Source: Athripsodes cinereus
Lineage: Eukaryota; Arthropoda; Insecta; Trichoptera; Leptoceridae
Direction of reading: 5' to 3'
Length of the DNA stretch: 64,000 bases
NCBI GenBank assembly: GCA_947579605.1
Contig: OX388312.1
Span: forward strand, 20,669,313-20,733,312
Both the position numbers and the translations under genes were made by a program. Shown one piece after another: positions 59,436 through 64,000 of this stretch. The first letter of the stretch is position 1, and every line of letters begins with the position of its first letter. Below the pieces are notes generated by a model. The model saw only the letters and a list, made by a program, of their open reading frames with translations. It made no database searches and had not been told where the DNA came from.

Positions 59436-60246
59436 TGTAATTCGTTGCCTGTGCTAACCTATCTATTGCAGCCCTATTTGCGGGACAATCCCGATCACCC
59501 GTGGGGTGGGCTGCATTTTTCCTGAAACGTGTGCACGTGGCGCACACCCTTCGTTCAACAGGGATTTTGCAATCCCTTTCCTCGTGTCCCTCTTTGGCAC
59601 AGCGTGCACACATGGGGGTGTTCTGTTTGCACTCTCTTTGAGTGTGCCCATATATTTGACATTTAAAGCACCTTATGTCGCCTACAAAATCTCGACATCT
59701 ACAAGCGTTCCAGCCCAAATACACAACCCCCTGAGCCAGAAGCACAGTCCTAACCTGCCCGCTGCAGGCTAGTATGCTGCCCACTGTTGGTCCCGTTTTG
59801 GAACCAAATTTGGCTACCCGTCTTGTAGTAGCCAAGAAAGCATCTTTCGTGATGCCTGTCCCTTCTATATTGGTGATGAAGATCTCCTTAAGAAGATCCT
59901 CATCTGAAAGATCCCGTGGGGTATCGTAGATTACCAAGCGCGGCAATCTACCCTTTGGTTCGGCAGCAGTGAACCCTTTGGATTTTAGCTTCACGGAAGC
60001 CAATATCCTCTCAGCACCCTCCTTGGTGGATGTTTCCACCACCACTCCAGCACCGCGCGCCTTCCGCACTCTCACGGCCCTAAATCCATCCTGGACTGGG
60101 TCCAAGATTTCCTTAAGGGCTGACTTCGTCTTTTCCGACGAAGCTCCTTCCTGTTGATCAGGACGGATTACAACTACTGCAGCCTTTTTTTCGGTAGCTC
60201 GGGTAACGACTCGAGCAGCCCGTTCTGCGTATGTTTCTTTAGGTGC
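59428..60246 (-). CDS. R1-clade ORF1 (gag-like) with zinc knuckles, 5'-truncated
   Basis: The frame is open from the truncation at 60246 to the TAG at 59428-59430, about 272 codons, so no native start is present (the ATG lies in the missing 5' part). It begins KETYAERAARVVTRATEKK, has a middle RRM-like segment (RLVIYDTPRDLSDEDLLKEI), then CFKCQIYGHTQREC and CARCAKEGHEERDC (both C-x2-C-x4-H-x4-C) and a third variant knuckle CATCTRFRKNAAHPTGDRDC. ORF1 proteins bind element RNA and form the particle. It ends NYNG, overlapping the ORF2 start by 8 nt. Confidence 0.9.
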   Translation of the reverse strand, partial: APKETYAERAARVVTRATEKKAAVVVIRPDQQEGASSEKTKSALKEILDPVQDGFRAVRVRKARGAGVVVETSTKEGAERILASVKLKSKGFTAAEPKGRLPRLVIYDTPRDLSDEDLLKEIFITNIEGTGITKDAFLATTRRVAKFGSKTGPTVGSILACSGQVRTVLLAQGVVYLGWNACRCRDFVGDIRCFKCQIYGHTQRECKQNTPMCARCAKEGHEERDCKIPVERRVCATCTRFRKNAAHPTGDRDCPANRAAIDRLAQATNYNG

Positions 60247-60849
60247 TAGGGTTCACATATAAAGTTTCGTTCTTAGTTGAGTGAGATGTGATAATTTTGA
60301 ATAACAGTGTGTTTATGATGGGATAGTATCAATAGAAATGAGAGCCTCTAATATATTTCTATTTATTTAGCATTGCTTTCAAAACAAAATTAGCCCTAAC
60401 GGCACTTATAGACATTTATGATATATTATTATTCTCCCAGATGTTATGTGGTCCTGGTAATGTTATTAATCAAATAATATTATTGTGAATCATTAGGGTA
60501 CAAGAGTGAGTTTCAAGATAAGTTTAGATTAAGGAAATTACACAGTCTGTTGTGTTAAACTACTAACTACTATGTTTATAATACAATGATTATTAGGTTC
60601 TAATGGGCGCAAGTTAACAATTTAATTAAATTTTGTCAAATGTATTGGGAGTATAATAAATTTATTATTGTTAAAGTTAGTTCATAATGGAGACTTAAGT
60701 TCCAGTGCAGTATATAATAAAGATAATAATTTTACCCATAATTACGTGTTAATAACAAGTTATCAGTTATATTATTTAATAATTAATAGGAAAATCTTAT
60801 AATATGTATATCGATGTGTCCGTTAATTTCCTAAAAATAATAGGACTTC

Positions 60850-61050
60850 TACTTTTTTACGCTATTTTTCGAGAGGCATGTATTAAGCAGATATTTAAAA
60901 CACGACGTACAAGGCAGACATTTTGATAACTAAGCTGCTTTCTTAGTGCTTTCTTAGTGGTAAGCAGGTGGAGATGCGTCAAAAATATCCTCCATAGTGC
61001 ATGTGACAGGCCACAATGGCAATGCAATAAGTGTGGCATGGCATCCAATT
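60850..61050 (-). pseudogene. Possible LINE ORF2 C-terminal relic
   Basis: The minus strand reads MPHLLHCHCG in one frame and PLWPVTCTMEDIFDASPPAY in another. The pattern HLL-x-C-x-x-C...TMEDL is common at the C-terminus of some non-LTR ORF2 proteins. The two frames would need a frameshift. Weak evidence. Confidence 0.35.
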
Positions 61051-61829
61051 ATTAAATACCTATAATTTAGTAAGGTACCTACATGACTTACTTATTTCGG
61101 TAGGTTTGATGGGGGGGATTGATGAAAATGGAGTTTTGGTCAAAACCTTATAGTAGACGATTAATGAACGGAAGATACTGATACGTTCATGGAGATGGAA
61201 GTGGTATAATGCCATGTAGTATTCTGGGGGACATATTTTGTTCTTTAGGTAATATTGAGTACAATATTTCTAAACATAAAGATTGAAGGAGAAAAATATG
61301 AAATTACAAATAGCAACGATAATCAGAAAACACTCCCCACACTAAATTTTTATTTACATAATTTATTTTATGGTTCATCCGGAATATTTTTATAAGTTTA
61401 CATTTTTGATCATAGCGGGGTCTTGAAATGGCAGAATAAACGGTAGACGAACTGCCGTTTACTGGAGTTAATGATGAAATAACACATAAGAATGCACCCA
61501 CAATAGAAACATACCTACATTGGCACGTATCGACAAAGTTGCGGGATAATTTTATAACGACCTGACTACTGTAATACGTTTTTATTTCATAAAACACAAT
61601 ATAAAAGAGTTTAATATGTTTGTTTAAGTTGTAAAATTATTGCGTTTATGAGTTAATGTTATTGTTATCCCCTTTACAAGTCTAAATAATATTACTCACT
61701 GTAATAACATGTAATGGGATTAATATTGAACATACTCGTACTATTATTACACCGAGTAATAAACCTTTTGCTGAGTTAAATACAATATGTACGTTACGAG
61801 TATTAGCGTACCTACATACATAATAATAA

Positions 61830-61965
61830 TAATAATAATAATAAACTTTATTGTACAAAATATTTAAACAAAAAGAATGAGATTAGGTACAACATGGTAT
61901 GTACAAATATTTTGCACAATGGGCGAGTTTATCGCAGGGACGCGATATCTTCCAACTAACCCAAT
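61830..61965 (-). repeat. LINE/SINE 3'-end repeat (inverted copy)
   Basis: The plus strand has (AAT)n, TTGTACAAAATATTT, then GGGCGAGTTTATCGCAGG, GACGCGATATCTTCCAACTA and ACCC. This is the inverse of the TTGGAAGA-hairpin-GATAAACTCGCCC pattern at 3565 and 33955. Confidence 0.6.
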
Positions 61966-62420
61966 ACGTTAGCACATTATATTAGATTGCACTTACATAC
62001 TTTTATTAGTAACAATTATGCATACAATGTTATTAATATTATTCACTTATTATAACTACTTATGAATATTGCAAAATAGTGGATAATATACATTAATTAC
62101 GGTACAATAATACAAATATTTACAAAATTTGAGAATGGTTTCCTCAAATATTAGGTCATATTTCCACTTTTAGTGATAAAGAGTGAAATGCATCTACTTA
62201 ATTTATTAATAAAATTTAACACTTTTATTTAAAATAATGTATACATTATGCATGTAATGGAAAAAGAAGATGTAAACCAGTGAGATTAACTTTATTATTA
62301 TTATTTTTTATTTCCAACAAAGTTACAATGTACCGATATTACAGAATATAATATGTTGACTTAACAATTCAACTTAAACACTAAAATGAAAATAATTTGT
62401 ACTTGGATAATATATTATAT

Positions 62421-63686
62421 CGACGGTCCCTACGTATATGTGCGTAAGTGACATTTTTGACAAAATCGCTTTTTTTACACTAAGTATCTTAAAATATCGT
62501 AAATTTTCATTGATGAAATAATTGGGTCAAAATTTTGGATATTTGACCCTTTTTTGAAACGTATATGTGCGTAAGTGCACCAAATAATTTAAAAACGCCG
62601 GCGTATATCTGAGTAAGTGACTTTAAGCCGATATACGTCGGACATCCTGATGCATTGTTTGGTGTAAGCCAGCGCATGTGCCATACATATATAAAATATT
62701 ATATACATTGTATGATTTACATACATAAAATATAAAGATGAATGTACCATATTTCCTCTAACCGTAATAACAATAAATATTTCATCATAAATAATGCCAA
62801 TGTTAAATTGCAACAGACAAAATAATATTGGTATAGTATACATATATATTGAAAGGTATTTATTTTCACTGATTGATAGGACGAAATTGTTATTTTTCTA
62901 GAAGTCTTGTTATTAATAAAACATTGTACTTTTATCCATGTTTGAAAAAATGTTTCATTATTTTGATCTAACTTTCCTTAGCGAAAATAATCTGCTAAAT
63001 ATTACTTTGTTATTAAACAAAATCCAATTTCATACACAAAACAAACGAAGATAACTAGTAATACAGTATTATTACACAAGTGCACAATGCCCACGAAAAG
63101 TATAAATTTAATATGATTACCTATTTGATATTATTATTACAAATTACATTTATTTTCTTTAAGATATCTGCACATACATATTCACTAAATTGCTAGTGTA
63201 TGTCACTTACTCACATATACGTCGGACCAAATAAAGGTTTATGAAAATACTAACAAGGAAGAAACTACGTTAATTCTGAGTCCAGAAATAACAGCCATTC
63301 TTGGTTTATTATAAAATAAGTTCGTATTGTCATTAAATATAAATATTTTAAGTAAATAGTTAGAACCATGTCAATATATGCCTTAAAAACACAATAGTAT
63401 TATCCCGGCGTATAACAACTCAAGTGGTAGTTAAGCTGGTAGGTAGATGTTGTTTTGTTTCCGACGTATATGTGAGTAAGTGCTAAATTTCTAAAAATAT
63501 TGCATTTCTAAAGAAATTAAATACGCAGTATTATTACACACATTAATTGAATAATACCTGCCAATTTTCAAGTAAATATGTCGAATAGAAAAAAAGTTAT
63601 GTCAAAAAAACTACATAGAAACTTTAAATCGCTCTGGTGTAAAATTTAGGTTTGTGCACTTACGCACATATACGTAGGGAGCGTCG
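62421..63686. mobile_element. Terminal-inverted-repeat element with iterated 17-bp motif
   Basis: The termini at 62421-62450 and 63657-63686 are inverted repeats identical at 29 of 30 bases (CGACG(G/C)TCCCTACG...). ATAT lies immediately outside each end and may be the target duplication. The motif GTATATGTG(C/A)GTAAGTG occurs six times: 62434-62450, 62561-62577, 62603-62619 (two changes), 63466-63482 in plus orientation and 63204-63220, 63657-63673 in minus. No transposase is visible in 1.27 kb. It is probably a non-autonomous DNA transposon whose subterminal motifs bind a transposase encoded elsewhere. Confidence 0.75.
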
Positions 63687-63779
63687 ATATTGCCTCACTA
63701 GATCTAAGCCTATTCTGAGGCAATGTAGGTACGTAGTTTTTTTTACGAATAGGTACGCTGTGTAATTAATTGTATAAAA

Positions 63780-63845
63780 ATGGGGTAACTAGCGGACTAA
63801 TTGCATGCAATGAACATATGAACTTTTGTCTTAAAAATAGAAATG
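63780..63845 (-). repeat. Short repeat with RTE-like 3' tail (copy 6)
   Basis: GGGGTAACTAGCGGACTAAT then TGCATGCAATGAACATATGA matches the body of the family at 39895-39970. Confidence 0.5.
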
Positions 63846-63964
63846 AGACATTGAAGATGTATTTTTATTATGATAAACAACATATGTATTTCTTCTATAC
63901 TGTATACTTGTATTGATTACCAATATAATTTGAAACAAAAAACAATCATATTAAATGCGATCAG

Positions 63965-64000
63965 TATAAAAAGCGCGAGTTTATCGCTAAGGTGCATTAT
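63965..64000 (-). repeat. Start of a LINE/SINE 3'-end repeat, cut by window end
   Basis: GCGCGAGTTTATCGCTAAGG resembles the inverted GCGATAAACTCGCC core of the copies at 3565 and 61830. Confidence 0.35.

Larger units (their letters stand above)
55786..60246 (-). mobile_element. R1-clade non-LTR retrotransposon, 4.46 kb
   Basis: A 14-bp duplication TAGGGTTCACATAT (55772-55785 and 60247-60260) marks both ends. The element is much more GC-rich than its surroundings. It has a 5'-truncated ORF1, an intact ORF2 and a 3' UTR of about 630 bp (55786-56417). The flanks are not rDNA, so it is a non-ribosomal R1-clade member. The exact duplication and open ORF2 suggest a recent insertion. Confidence 0.92.
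60261..62420. other. Mostly non-coding stretch
   Basis: No gene is supported. It includes a possible LINE relic (60850-61050), an (ATA)n run at about 61819-61850 and a LINE-tail repeat (61830-61965). Confidence 0.5.

Noticed and set aside
61304..61597. Minus-strand frame with a signal-peptide-like stretch as a candidate first Beat exon
   Set aside because: No Met precedes the hydrophobic part in frame, no splice site fits, and it has no Ig motifs.

Overview
The window is AT-rich eukaryotic DNA, almost certainly from an insect. Spliced exons of a Beaten-path (Beat) family gene lie among insect-type transposable elements: R1-clade and RTE-type non-LTR retrotransposons, hAT, piggyBac, Tc1/mariner and a tRNA-derived SINE. 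There are no operons, ribosome binding sites or CRISPR arrays. One assembly gap of 200 N lies at 43320-43519. I cannot fix the order; the LINE types and the frequent TAGGTACCTA-like words fit Lepidoptera but do not prove it.

Host gene. Four minus-strand exons (44518-44651, 23894-24019, 21891-22125, 19962-20077) join in a consistent phase. Together they encode about 200 C-terminal residues of a Beat protein: the second Ig domain, a low-complexity linker and a hydrophobic C-terminus. The first intron between them is about 20.5 kb and is full of transposons. Exons for the signal peptide and first Ig domain were not found and probably lie beyond 64000.

Layout. 1-6857: no gene; LINE and SINE tails and a hAT MITE (2522-3033). 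6868-11318: a 5'-truncated LINE split by a 2.5 kb hAT element, which itself holds an AT-rich terminal-repeat element carrying two unrelated LINE fragments. 11329-19961: no gene apart from a truncated RTE (14919-16498) and a 28-bp tandem repeat. 19962-44651: the Beat gene, with introns holding a degraded hAT-like element (26585-28573) inserted in a foldback MITE, a hAT MITE containing a piggyBac relic (31241-32649), a second piggyBac relic (42087 to the gap) broken by a LINE, and a 198-bp palindrome. 44652-64000: a tRNA-SINE, a nearly complete RTE-type element (46122-49117), a truncated copy of it, a 1.24 kb mariner, a 4.46 kb R1-clade element with an intact ORF2 (55786-60246), and a terminal-inverted-repeat element with six copies of a 17-bp motif (62421-63686).

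Most insertions could be delimited from target-site duplications read directly in the sequence, so the order of nesting is well supported. The least explained items are the 62.4-63.7 kb element, the 26.6-28.6 kb transposase relic, the foldback families, and a family of short repeats that share the 3' tail of the 46-49 kb RTE-type element and may depend on it for mobility.
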